Shown piece by piece: positions 14,579 through 20,725 of a DNA stretch of 20,725 bases. The DNA is from an uncultured Lachnospiraceae bacterium (lineage in GTDB: Bacteria; Bacillota; Clostridia; Lachnospirales; Lachnospiraceae), in assembly GCA_910578405.1 (NCBI GenBank), contig CAJTQO010000054.1, positions 1 to 20,725 of the forward strand, given 5' to 3'. Positions within the stretch are counted from its first letter, which is position 1; the number at the start of each line of letters is the position of its first letter. Made by a program: the position numbers and the translations under genes. The notes below the pieces were generated by a model. The model did no database searches and was not told the DNA's origin. It saw nothing but the letters and a program-made list of their open reading frames with translations.

Positions 14579-16516
14579 TTATAATAAAATGATATCCTTA
14601 ATTTTACATATTTTCCGGTCATAGGTGAGTAAGCCGTTGACTTCCTCTTCCACATCAGCCACCTGGGTATAGACGGCGGCGCTTAGCCCTTTTTTTACAA
14701 GGGAAGGGATAACCTTGTCCGTCAGGCTGCGGTAGGCGCGGGTAAGCGCGGCGCAAGTGGCGTAGGTGCGGTAGCCGAAAATGCGTTCCACACTGGAGTG
14801 GCCTTGGACATGGCAGGCGTAGCCGCCGTATTCGGAGAGGGCAAAAGCCCTTGGGTCACGGATGGTCTTCAATTTGCGAAAGTAATTGTGGACGCTTTTA
14901 AAGTCCCCGGCTCTTTGGTCGAACCAGCCGCTGGCATGGTCTACCGGGCGGGTGGGGTCTTTGGCCTTGATTTCTTTGGCTATTTTTGCCGCGTCAAACT
15001 GGCCCCAGCCTTCGTTAAATGGAACCCATACGGCAAGGGAGGGGACGTTGTACAAGTAATCTATGGTTTCCATGCATTCTTTTTGCCATTCCCTGCGTCC
15101 GGCTTTGGAGCTGCGTCCAAACAGTTTGTAGTCGTTGTCCAGCGTCCGGTTGGAAAGAATAGGGAACAGGGTAGGGAAATAACAAACCATGGGCAGGGAA
15201 TAATGGGAGCCGCCGCTGACCATATCCTGCCACACCACCATGCCAAGACGGTCGCAATGGTAGTACCAACGGGCGGATTCTATTTTCACATGTTTGCGCA
15301 TCATATTAAAGCCGAGCTTTTTCATGGCGCGGATATCATAAATCAGGGCTGCGTCAGAAGGGGCGGTGTAGAGTCCGTCGGGCCAGTAGCCCTGGTCAAG
15401 CACGCCATGGAGGAAGTAGGGCTTGTGGTTTAGGCAAAACCGCATCCGTCCGTTTTCGTCCGGCTCAGTGGTGAAACAGCGCAGGGCAAAGTATGTGTCT
15501 ACCGTATCTTCCCCATACTGAATCCGCATCTGATAAAGAAAGGGGGTTTCCGGCGTCCATGGATGCCGTTGGGACAATTTTATATTGGCAGAGAAGCGAT
15601 TGCCCTTGGCCGTTTTGCAGGCGCCACGGTAAATGCATTCTTTCCCGGCATAGATACGGATGGCTACAGGAACCTGGGCTTGCGTGGAGGCGACGATGCG
15701 CAGGTCGATTTCCCCTTTGTCAAAATCCGGCGTAAGGTATATTTTCCGGATATAATTTTCGGGAACGTATTCTGTCCACACCGTTTGCCAAATGCCGCTT
15801 TGCGCCGTGTAAAACATGCCGCCCCTTTTTAAAGTCTGTTTGCCCCGGCTGTGGTAAGATGTATCGCTTACGTCCTGGACACAGAGGGAAAGGGAATTGG
15901 CCCCTTCCCGCAGAAAGGGGGTGAGGTCTGCTTCAAAAGGCAGGTAACCGCCGGAATGGGAGCAAACGGCCTTGCCGTTGAGGTAGACGGTAGCATACTG
16001 ATCTACGGCGCCGAAGTGAATTAGGAGCCTTTTGGGGGAAGGCGCGTCCGTCACGGCAGAGGCGTTGGGCGCTGTCCTGGCAAAAGAGGCTGCCTTGGAA
16101 GAGCCGTCTGGCGCTGTCCTAGCAAAAGAGTCTGCTTTGGAATCGCTGTCTGGCGCTGTGCCATTTTGTGAGTCGCGCAGGGAGCGGTATTCTTCCGCGC
16201 TGACAAAGAGCGTGCGCTCATACCATAAATATTCATCCGGCAAAAGCTGCCGCTCCACTTGGGACAGCAGGCTTTCTGGTGAGAATGGCACGAGAATCCG
16301 CCCGTCATAAACAGAAGGAGCGGCGGGGGAGTCCGTAATGGCATAATTCCAATAGCCGTTTAATATGGCATAATTGTTCCGTTTCATCTGAGGGCGGGGA
16401 TATTCTTCCAGGATATGCTCCGTATCAAGGTTTTCACCCCAAACTGTTGTCAGACGGGCAAGGACATCGTCTTCGCGGTTCTTGCCCAGGCTGAGCGCTG
16501 CATCTATTATACCCAT
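14579..16516 (-). CDS. Glycoside hydrolase family 2 enzyme (beta-galactosidase/glucuronidase type)
   Basis: A 645-residue GH2 glycosidase. The N-terminal jelly-roll (about 45-250) contains GAVDQYATVYLNGK and GGYLPFEADLTPFL, followed by an Ig-like domain (about 255-350) and a TIM barrel (about 355-645). The acid/base is Glu502 in FNEGWGQFD and the nucleophile is Glu562 in ALSEYGGY. There is no signal peptide, so it probably acts in the cytoplasm on imported oligosaccharides. Residues about 114-160 are a low-complexity insertion built from a 14-residue repeat, unusual for the family. ATG 16516 follows GAGGTAA by about 8 bp. It lies 126 bp downstream of the GT2 gene on the same strand and may be cotranscribed. 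Sugar specificity cannot be read. Confidence 0.92.
   Translation of the reverse strand: MGIIDAALSLGKNREDDVLARLTTVWGENLDTEHILEEYPRPQMKRNNYAILNGYWNYAITDSPAAPSVYDGRILVPFSPESLLSQVERQLLPDEYLWYERTLFVSAEEYRSLRDSQNGTAPDSDSKADSFARTAPDGSSKAASFARTAPNASAVTDAPSPKRLLIHFGAVDQYATVYLNGKAVCSHSGGYLPFEADLTPFLREGANSLSLCVQDVSDTSYHSRGKQTLKRGGMFYTAQSGIWQTVWTEYVPENYIRKIYLTPDFDKGEIDLRIVASTQAQVPVAIRIYAGKECIYRGACKTAKGNRFSANIKLSQRHPWTPETPFLYQMRIQYGEDTVDTYFALRCFTTEPDENGRMRFCLNHKPYFLHGVLDQGYWPDGLYTAPSDAALIYDIRAMKKLGFNMMRKHVKIESARWYYHCDRLGMVVWQDMVSGGSHYSLPMVCYFPTLFPILSNRTLDNDYKLFGRSSKAGRREWQKECMETIDYLYNVPSLAVWVPFNEGWGQFDAAKIAKEIKAKDPTRPVDHASGWFDQRAGDFKSVHNYFRKLKTIRDPRAFALSEYGGYACHVQGHSSVERIFGYRTYATCAALTRAYRSLTDKVIPSLVKKGLSAAVYTQVADVEEEVNGLLTYDRKICKIKDIILL
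16068..16160 (-). repeat. 42-bp in-frame tandem repeat within the GH2 gene
   Basis: Units 16068-16109 and 16110-16151 and a partial third (16152-16160) repeat with a 42-bp period, encoding SKADSFARTAPDGS and SKAASFARTAPNAS. The period is 14 codons, so copy changes stay in frame. The segment is Ser/Ala/Asp-rich, likely a disordered loop on the jelly-roll domain. Confidence 0.9.
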
Positions 16517-16590
16517 AAATCATTACCTCGTTTTCTTGTGCGGATTAATTGTTTTTTCTATGATTACCAATCCGGGAGCTTGGAAACAGA

Positions 16591-16613
16591 CCGTTCCCCA
16601 AAGGGAAAAACGG
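16591..16613 (-). other. Small hairpin between the GT2 and GH2 genes
   Basis: CCGTT-CCC (16591-16598) and GGG-AAA-AACGG (16603-16613) pair with a 3-nt bulge. No T-run follows on the minus strand, so read-through from GT2 into GH2 is likely. CGGATT/AATCCG (16541-16574) forms another weak dyad nearer the GH2 start. Confidence 0.35.
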
Positions 16614-16642
16614 AAAGGATAACCAGTCGGTGGAAAATTGGT

Positions 16643-17995
16643 TCAAGCGTCCGGGCGCATATTTCTTACCGCGCTTAAGAATAAGTCCATCTGGCTATGC
16701 ACGAACAGCCGTCGGCTGTCCGGAATGCCCTGGAGCAGGAAAACATCCTCCGGGGAAGACACAATTCTGCCTTCTCCATCCACATAAAAGGTCGCCAGTC
16801 CCAACCTGCCGGTTTCCAGCCGAAAAACGTCTTCGGTCATGGTGAAAGTGATTGGCTTAGTTTGCGTTGTTTCCCTGTCTTTTTCCGGAAGCTCTGTTTT
16901 ATAACCGTGCTTTTTGTCTAAAGCATGGCCGGGCAGGACTTCCACAGTCAGATTCTGTCCCGCTGACGCATTCTCTACCCGGTTTGCGAAAAACCGCGCC
17001 TGCTGTGCCAGCCCGTTTTCGAAAATACGGATATGCCCCTGCCCTTTCAAAAGCCTTTTCAATTTCTTCTCCGAGTGGGTTACCGAATGGATTTTGTACG
17101 GTTCCGCCTGGCCCATATGTCCGTGGAGGGCATCGTTATACGCGTGCATTACGGTTTTTGTCCGGCTTGTTTGGCCAAGGTACAGGTCGTTGCTGATGAC
17201 TTCGAAGATTCTTTCTAAAAAGGAGCGGCACATCGCATCCCAGTTTTCCTTTGGCGTGTATTTCATAAAGAACCGGATCCAATTGCGCCAGGAATAGTAT
17301 AGGGGGAAGGTATTCACGTTTTCTTTTTTGGCTCCCATGCAATGCAATACTTTGGAACGGCCCAAGGACGCCACTTTATATCCGGCCCGGTTGCAGAGCA
17401 GGCCCCATTCCGTGTCGTCCCAGTAAAGAAAATTCTCTTCCGGCAAAGGTCCGATTTTGCGGATAAGGGAACTGCGCACAAGCACAGAGCAGGCAGCCAC
17501 CGCATCTGAATATACGATTTCCGGCATGGAACCGTCCTCCAGGCGGTTGTAATATTTTGCTTCGCAGCAATACTCCTCCCACACAATGTCAATGCCAAAC
17601 TGCTGCACATAGTCGGGGGCTTCCATATGATAGACCTTGGAGCCGCACATGCCCGCCTGCGGGTTTTGCTCCAGAAAACCATATAATTCTCCAATGGCGT
17701 GTTCATCCACCAGCACATCATTGTCCAGGCACCAGACATATTCATACCCTCTGCTTATGGCAAACTGGATTCCGGTATTGAAGCCCCCGCTTCCGCCAAG
17801 GTTTTCCTTGTTTACAAACAGTTGCACCTTGCTGCCATATTTTTTGCGGATTTGCTCTACGGAGTGATCCGTAGACGCGTTGTCCACAACGATAATGTCA
17901 AAATCCTGGAATGCCGATTCCAGCACACTTTGTATACATTCCGTCACATAGGCGCTTTTGTTATAGTTGCATATGATAGCTGCTATTTTTTTCAT
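16643..17995 (-). CDS. Family 2 glycosyltransferase (rhamnosyltransferase-like) with C-terminal extension
   Basis: A 450-residue GT-A fold glycosyltransferase that would add a sugar from a nucleotide-sugar donor to a glycan acceptor. The N-terminus AAIICNYNKSAYVTECIQS, the block VVDNASTDHS (36-45) and NLGGSGGFNTGI (65-76) are typical of GT2. The metal-binding DxD motif is Asp91-Asn-Asp93 in WCLDNDVLV, and YWDDTEWGLL at 191-200 carries the likely catalytic acid. Residues about 300-450 form an extension I do not recognise, without obvious membrane helices. The start ATG at 17995 follows an AGGG-type site. It has a strong minus-strand promoter and may be cotranscribed with the GH2 gene. Acceptor and sugar unknown; rhamnose is a guess from the family. 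Confidence 0.88.
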   Translation of the reverse strand: MKKIAAIICNYNKSAYVTECIQSVLESAFQDFDIIVVDNASTDHSVEQIRKKYGSKVQLFVNKENLGGSGGFNTGIQFAISRGYEYVWCLDNDVLVDEHAIGELYGFLEQNPQAGMCGSKVYHMEAPDYVQQFGIDIVWEEYCCEAKYYNRLEDGSMPEIVYSDAVAACSVLVRSSLIRKIGPLPEENFLYWDDTEWGLLCNRAGYKVASLGRSKVLHCMGAKKENVNTFPLYYSWRNWIRFFMKYTPKENWDAMCRSFLERIFEVISNDLYLGQTSRTKTVMHAYNDALHGHMGQAEPYKIHSVTHSEKKLKRLLKGQGHIRIFENGLAQQARFFANRVENASAGQNLTVEVLPGHALDKKHGYKTELPEKDRETTQTKPITFTMTEDVFRLETGRLGLATFYVDGEGRIVSSPEDVFLLQGIPDSRRLFVHSQMDLFLSAVRNMRPDA

Positions 17996-18085
17996 GTTTA
18001 CCCTGCCTGTTCTTTCTTCTATTTATCCTTGCTGGTTAATAGGAAACATTGGAGCCGGATGTGGCGCCGGGGTGCGATATCTTCC

Positions 18086-18114
18086 ATTATACTATGTTAT
18101 GACTGGTATAACAA
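18086..18114 (-). promoter_or_regulatory. Minus-strand promoter for the GT2 gene with dyad in the spacer
   Basis: On the minus strand: TTGTTA (18109-18114), 17-bp spacer and perfect TATAAT (18086-18091). GTTAT (18096-18100) and ATAAC (18108-18112) form an inverted repeat overlapping the spacer and -35, a possible operator. The leader is about 80 nt. Confidence 0.65.
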
Positions 18115-18357
18115 TGTTTATTTGTAAGCGATGCAGAGCGGTTCCGGCATTTAAAATTTGCTTTCCCAAAGGCGCCGCCTTAAGTTGCGTTTTATTTGGG
18201 TAAAAATCCAAGAGACGAAAGGGCATGAAGGCAGGTGATTTTTTCGCATTTTTATGCTATACTTATCTTCCTTGTTTTTCATGTTGTATGGCAATTAAGC
18301 GCCATCATAATATAAATTCGGCCATATTGCGGCCAAACGATTTTTGTGGAGGATGAA
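18115..18357. other. Divergent intergenic region between the GT2 and APH genes
   Basis: The 362-bp gap (17996-18357) holds the GT2 promoter on the minus strand and the APH promoter on the plus strand, and no gene. CCCAAA (18165-18170) and TTTGGG (18195-18200) enclose a nested AAGGC/GCCTT stem. In the APH leader ATGGC/GCCAT (18288-18305) forms a small hairpin. Confidence 0.4.
18235..18263 (+). promoter_or_regulatory. Extended -10 promoter for the APH-family gene
   Basis: GTGATT (18235-18240), 17-bp spacer and TATACT (18258-18263) preceded by TGC, an extended -10 that compensates for the weak -35. A GCAT-TTTT-ATGC dyad lies just upstream of the -10. Confidence 0.55.
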
Positions 18358-19227
18358 ATGAATTTTGTATCAAAGGAACCGATAAACAAAGGCTGGTCAA
18401 GCGATAAGAAATACTGCGTTACCGATGAAAACGGCGCCCGGTATTTTATGCGTGTTTCGGATGTTGCGCAACAGGACGCAAAACAGGCTGAATTTAATAG
18501 GATGAAACAGCTCGTCTCCCTGGGGACGCCTATGTGCCAGCCTATCGAATTTGGCGTTTGTGAGGACGGCGTTTACTCCCTCCAAAGCTGGCTCGACGGC
18601 GAAGACGCGGAACAGGTTATGCCTGGTTATTCAGACAAAGAACAGTATGCATATGGACTGGAAGCGGGACGTATTCTTCGTACAATCCATTCCATCCCGG
18701 CTCCTGCCACACAGGAAGATTGGGAAATCCGTTTTAACCGGAAGATGGACAATAAGATAAAAAAATACGGCGAGTGCCCTATCCAATATGAGAACGGACA
18801 GGCGTTTATTGACTACATAAATGAAAACCGTCATTTGCTAAAAAACAGACCGCAGGTATATCAGCATGGCGATTATCACATCGGGAATATGATGGTCGGC
18901 CGCAACGGTCAGCTTTATGTGATTGATTTTAACCGTAATGATTACGGCGATCCATGGGAGGAGTTTAACCGCATTGTGTGGTGCGCGCAGAAGGCGCCCC
19001 GTTTTGCTTGCGGTATGGTGGATGGGTATTTTGAGGCTCCCGTGCCGTCAGAGTTTTGGAAACTGCTTGCCCTTTACATTTCCAGCAACACGCTCTCTTC
19101 TTTATATTGGGCGATTCCCTTTGGACAGGATGAAGTGAATACTATGTTAAACCAGGCGGTGGAAGTTCTGTCCTGGTATGATAATATGCGTCATCCTGTG
19201 CCGGCATGGTATTCAAAGGGAATATAG
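18358..19227 (+). CDS. Aminoglycoside phosphotransferase (APH/choline kinase fold) family protein
   Basis: A 289-residue kinase-fold protein that would transfer phosphate from ATP to a small hydroxylated substrate. The catalytic loop is HGDYHIGN at 170-177, the metal-binding Asp is Asp190 in VIDFNRND, and DPWEEF at 198-203 follows as usual. The nucleotide-binding strand reads YFMRVSD, with Arg32 where classical APH enzymes have lysine. ATG 18358 follows GGAGG by 5 bp; the GTG at 18346 is inferior. Arginine codons are dominated by CGT (about 8 of 14), unlike the AGG/CGG-rich neighbours, hinting at transfer. It stands alone with its own promoter. Resistance function is not established; many relatives phosphorylate sugars or metabolites. 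Confidence 0.85.
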   Translation: MNFVSKEPINKGWSSDKKYCVTDENGARYFMRVSDVAQQDAKQAEFNRMKQLVSLGTPMCQPIEFGVCEDGVYSLQSWLDGEDAEQVMPGYSDKEQYAYGLEAGRILRTIHSIPAPATQEDWEIRFNRKMDNKIKKYGECPIQYENGQAFIDYINENRHLLKNRPQVYQHGDYHIGNMMVGRNGQLYVIDFNRNDYGDPWEEFNRIVWCAQKAPRFACGMVDGYFEAPVPSEFWKLLALYISSNTLSSLYWAIPFGQDEVNTMLNQAVEVLSWYDNMRHPVPAWYSKGI

Positions 19228-19254
19228 GCCGTTGTCTGCGCTTTCCCTGCTTAT

Positions 19255-19282
19255 GGCAAAAGGAATCTTTCCGCCGTATTTT
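19255..19282 (+). terminator. Weak possible terminator after the APH gene
   Basis: GGC (19255-19257) with GCC (19273-19275), and AAAG (19259-19262) with CTTT (19267-19270), form an interrupted stem around GAAT, followed by GTATTTT. The stem is poor, so this is a tentative call. Confidence 0.25.
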
Positions 19283-19359
19283 GGAACGGGCAGATTCGTA
19301 TGTTTTCAGAAGACGTGAGAACGTGACTGAAAATTTATAAATTATTAATAAGCCGTTTA

Positions 19360-19388
19360 TTGCCATCCTTTCGGGAAAGGGGTACGAT
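19360..19388 (+). promoter_or_regulatory. Promoter with 14-bp dyad in its spacer, for the DUF5685 gene
   Basis: TTGCCA (19360-19365), 17-bp spacer and TACGAT (19383-19388). The spacer is almost filled by CCTTTC-GG-GAAAGG (19367-19380), a perfect inverted repeat that would block RNA polymerase if bound. The leader to ATG 19432 is about 37 nt. Confidence 0.6.
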
Positions 19389-19431
19389 AGCATAAAGTGG
19401 ACGATATACCCGATTGCTGAGAGGAGCGGCT

Positions 19432-20295
19432 ATGTTTGGTTATGTGATTGTCAACAAAGGAGAGATGAAATTCAGGGAATTTGATGTGTACCACGCCTAT
19501 TATTGCGGGCTGTGCCGTTTGTTGAAAGAAAAATACGGGCTGGCGGGGCAGCTTTCCCTTTCTTATGATATGACCTTTGTAATTATGCTGCTGTCTGGCT
19601 TGTATGAGCCGGATACAGTGACGGAAACAGGTAAGTGTATCGCGCGCCCTTTTGAAAAACATATGGTGAAAAGAAATGAATTTACAGAATATGCGGCGGA
19701 TATGAATATCCTTTTATCCTATTATAAATGCCTGGATGATTGGGCGGATGAGAGGAAGTGCGCAAAGAAGCTGTATGCAGGGCTTTTGGAAAAGGGCTAC
19801 CGCAGAGTGGCGCAAAAATATGCAGTCCGGGTGCGCTATATTGAAGATTTGATGGGACAATTACAACGCAAGGAAAAGGAGGGGGAATGCGATATTGATA
19901 AAATGTCCCGTCTGTTTGGGGAAGTTATGGCTGGGATTTTGGTCTGCAGGGACGATGCGTGGAAAGGGAATCTTTACCGCCTTGGGCTGAATCTTGGGAA
20001 ATTTATCTATTTGTGTGATGCATATGAGGATGTGGAGAAGGATTTGGAAAACCAGGTCTATAACCCGTTTCGGGAAATGTACGAGGCTCCTGATTTTGAG
20101 GAGCGGTGCAGAGACATTCTGACGCTTATGATGGCGGAATGTTCCAGAGAGTTTGAGCAGCTTCCGATTTTGGACAATATTGAAATTTTGCGCAATATTA
20201 TTTATTCGGGCGTCTGGTACCGCTATGAAAAGGTGCGGGGGGAAAGGGAAGCAAGAAAGAAAGGTTCTGGAGAAAAGGCAGGGGCAGGGCAATGA
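19432..20295 (+). CDS. DUF5685 family protein, cysteine-rich and all-helical, unknown function
   Basis: A 287-residue protein I recognise as DUF5685, common in Lachnospiraceae, with no known function. The N-terminus has a YHAYYCGLCRLL block with Cys25-x-x-Cys28, and there are several further cysteines (70, 100, 110, 153, 172, 195, 226, 237). Two acidic helices stand out: YYKCLDDWADE at 97-107 and YLCDAYEDVEKD at 193-204, the second preceded by GLNLGKFI and followed by VYNPF, recalling the DxxxD helices of squalene/phytoene synthases. The C-terminus is a Lys/Gly/Glu-rich tail. ATG 19432 follows GAGGAG by 5 bp, so the upstream start at 19414 was rejected. Its TGA overlaps the ATG of the J-domain gene, implying coupled translation and a shared role. 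Confidence 0.8.
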   Translation: MFGYVIVNKGEMKFREFDVYHAYYCGLCRLLKEKYGLAGQLSLSYDMTFVIMLLSGLYEPDTVTETGKCIARPFEKHMVKRNEFTEYAADMNILLSYYKCLDDWADERKCAKKLYAGLLEKGYRRVAQKYAVRVRYIEDLMGQLQRKEKEGECDIDKMSRLFGEVMAGILVCRDDAWKGNLYRLGLNLGKFIYLCDAYEDVEKDLENQVYNPFREMYEAPDFEERCRDILTLMMAECSREFEQLPILDNIEILRNIIYSGVWYRYEKVRGEREARKKGSGEKAGAGQ

Positions 20296-20725
20296 GGGAT
20301 CCGTATCAGATTCTCGGCGTGTCTTCGGATGCATCCGGGGAAGAGGTGAAAAAAGCATATCGGGCGTTAAGCCGCAGGTATCATCCGGACGCGAATGTCA
20401 ATAACCCCAATAAAGCGCAGGCGGAGGAAAAATTTAAGCAGATTCAGGAAGCCTACCAGCAGATTATGAAAGAGCGGACGCAAGGCAGCGGCGCGCAGGG
20501 CGGCCGGGGGTATACAGGCGGTTATGGCTACCGTGGGTACGGCAGAGCGGACAGTTACCGTGGGCAGGCGGGCGGCAATGGCTACCGTGGGTATGGCGGA
20601 GCGGGCGGCGGCTATGGGCAGTGGGGAGGATATGGTTACAAGAGGAGCGGCAATGGTGACAGCTATGGCGATGGAGCCGGAAGCGGCGGGTATGGGAAGG
20701 GCGCCGGAAACGGGGGATATGGAGC
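20292..20725 (+). CDS. J-domain protein with Gly/Tyr-rich tail, truncated by the window edge
   Basis: The first 144 residues of a DnaJ-like co-chaperone. The J domain is complete at 1-62: RDPYQILGVSSDASGEEVKK, the HPD motif at 31-33 that stimulates Hsp70 ATPase, and a helix-IV-like KFKQIQEAYQQIM. From residue 66 the protein becomes a Gly/Tyr/Ser/Arg-rich low-complexity region including an 18-residue repeat (GYRGYG units; DNA period 54 bp at 20524 and 20578). No DnaJ zinc-finger motif appears in the visible part. The start overlaps the DUF5685 stop in an ATGA junction. It is not the housekeeping dnaJ, which would neighbour dnaK. The remainder lies beyond 20725. Confidence 0.9.
   Translation, partial: MRDPYQILGVSSDASGEEVKKAYRALSRRYHPDANVNNPNKAQAEEKFKQIQEAYQQIMKERTQGSGAQGGRGYTGGYGYRGYGRADSYRGQAGGNGYRGYGGAGGGYGQWGGYGYKRSGNGDSYGDGAGSGGYGKGAGNGGYG

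Noticed and set aside
16032..16310. Plus-strand open frame with repeats opposite the GH2 gene
   Set aside because: It arises from the 42-bp repeat read on the other strand; the minus strand carries a clear GH2 enzyme.

Overview
The window looks like a chromosomal segment from a Gram-positive anaerobe of class Clostridia, most probably family Lachnospiraceae. The basis is the protein families: a Lachnospiraceae-style LytR-CpsA-Psr protein, a COG5610-type HAD protein, an Rpn/Transposase_31 protein with a C-terminal EGRL repeat, and a DUF5685 protein coupled to a J-domain protein. Shine-Dalgarno sites are strong (AGGAGG, GGAGGG) and several promoters fit sigma-A. The taxonomic call is inference from memory of these families; no marker gene is present. 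I see no rRNA, tRNA, CRISPR array, intact IS or phage module.

Layout. (1) 1-3537, plus strand: an LCP-family envelope protein (open at the left edge) and a large two-domain HAD protein, both likely linked to surface glycopolymers. (2) 3568-4651: a stand-alone Rpn-family PD-(D/E)XK nuclease gene with its own promoter, an in-frame 12-bp tandem repeat, and a strong ribosome-binding site inside the gene. (3) 4652-6833: a methyl-accepting chemotaxis protein behind a promoter preceded by three helically phased CAATTT motifs. (4) 6970-12585: a sulfur amino-acid block with cysK, then metN-metI-metQ (methionine ABC importer), an Rrf2-family regulator with a cysteine cluster, and an HD-domain phosphohydrolase. 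(5) 12697-14308: a MATE transporter. (6) 14309-14578: a convergent intergenic region holding a 99-bp MITE-like inverted repeat, a second bidirectional terminator and a 17-bp tandem repeat. (7) 14579-17995, minus strand: a GH2 glycosidase with an in-frame 42-bp repeat insertion, and upstream of it a GT2 glycosyltransferase with an unassigned C-terminal region. (8) 18235-19227: an APH-fold kinase with its own promoter. (9) 19360-20725: a DUF5685 protein whose stop codon overlaps the start of a J-domain protein that runs off the right edge.

How the genes may work together. CysK makes cysteine, MetNIQ imports methionine, and the neighbouring Rrf2 protein is a plausible local sensor-repressor; a short dyad just downstream of the cysK promoter is a candidate site for it. 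The LCP, HAD, GT2 and GH2 genes suggest surface or glycan metabolism but do not form one operon. The parts most worth following up are the internal start in the Rpn gene, the DUF5685/J-protein pair with its paired acidic helices, and the regulatory dyads and leader hairpins around the sulfur genes.
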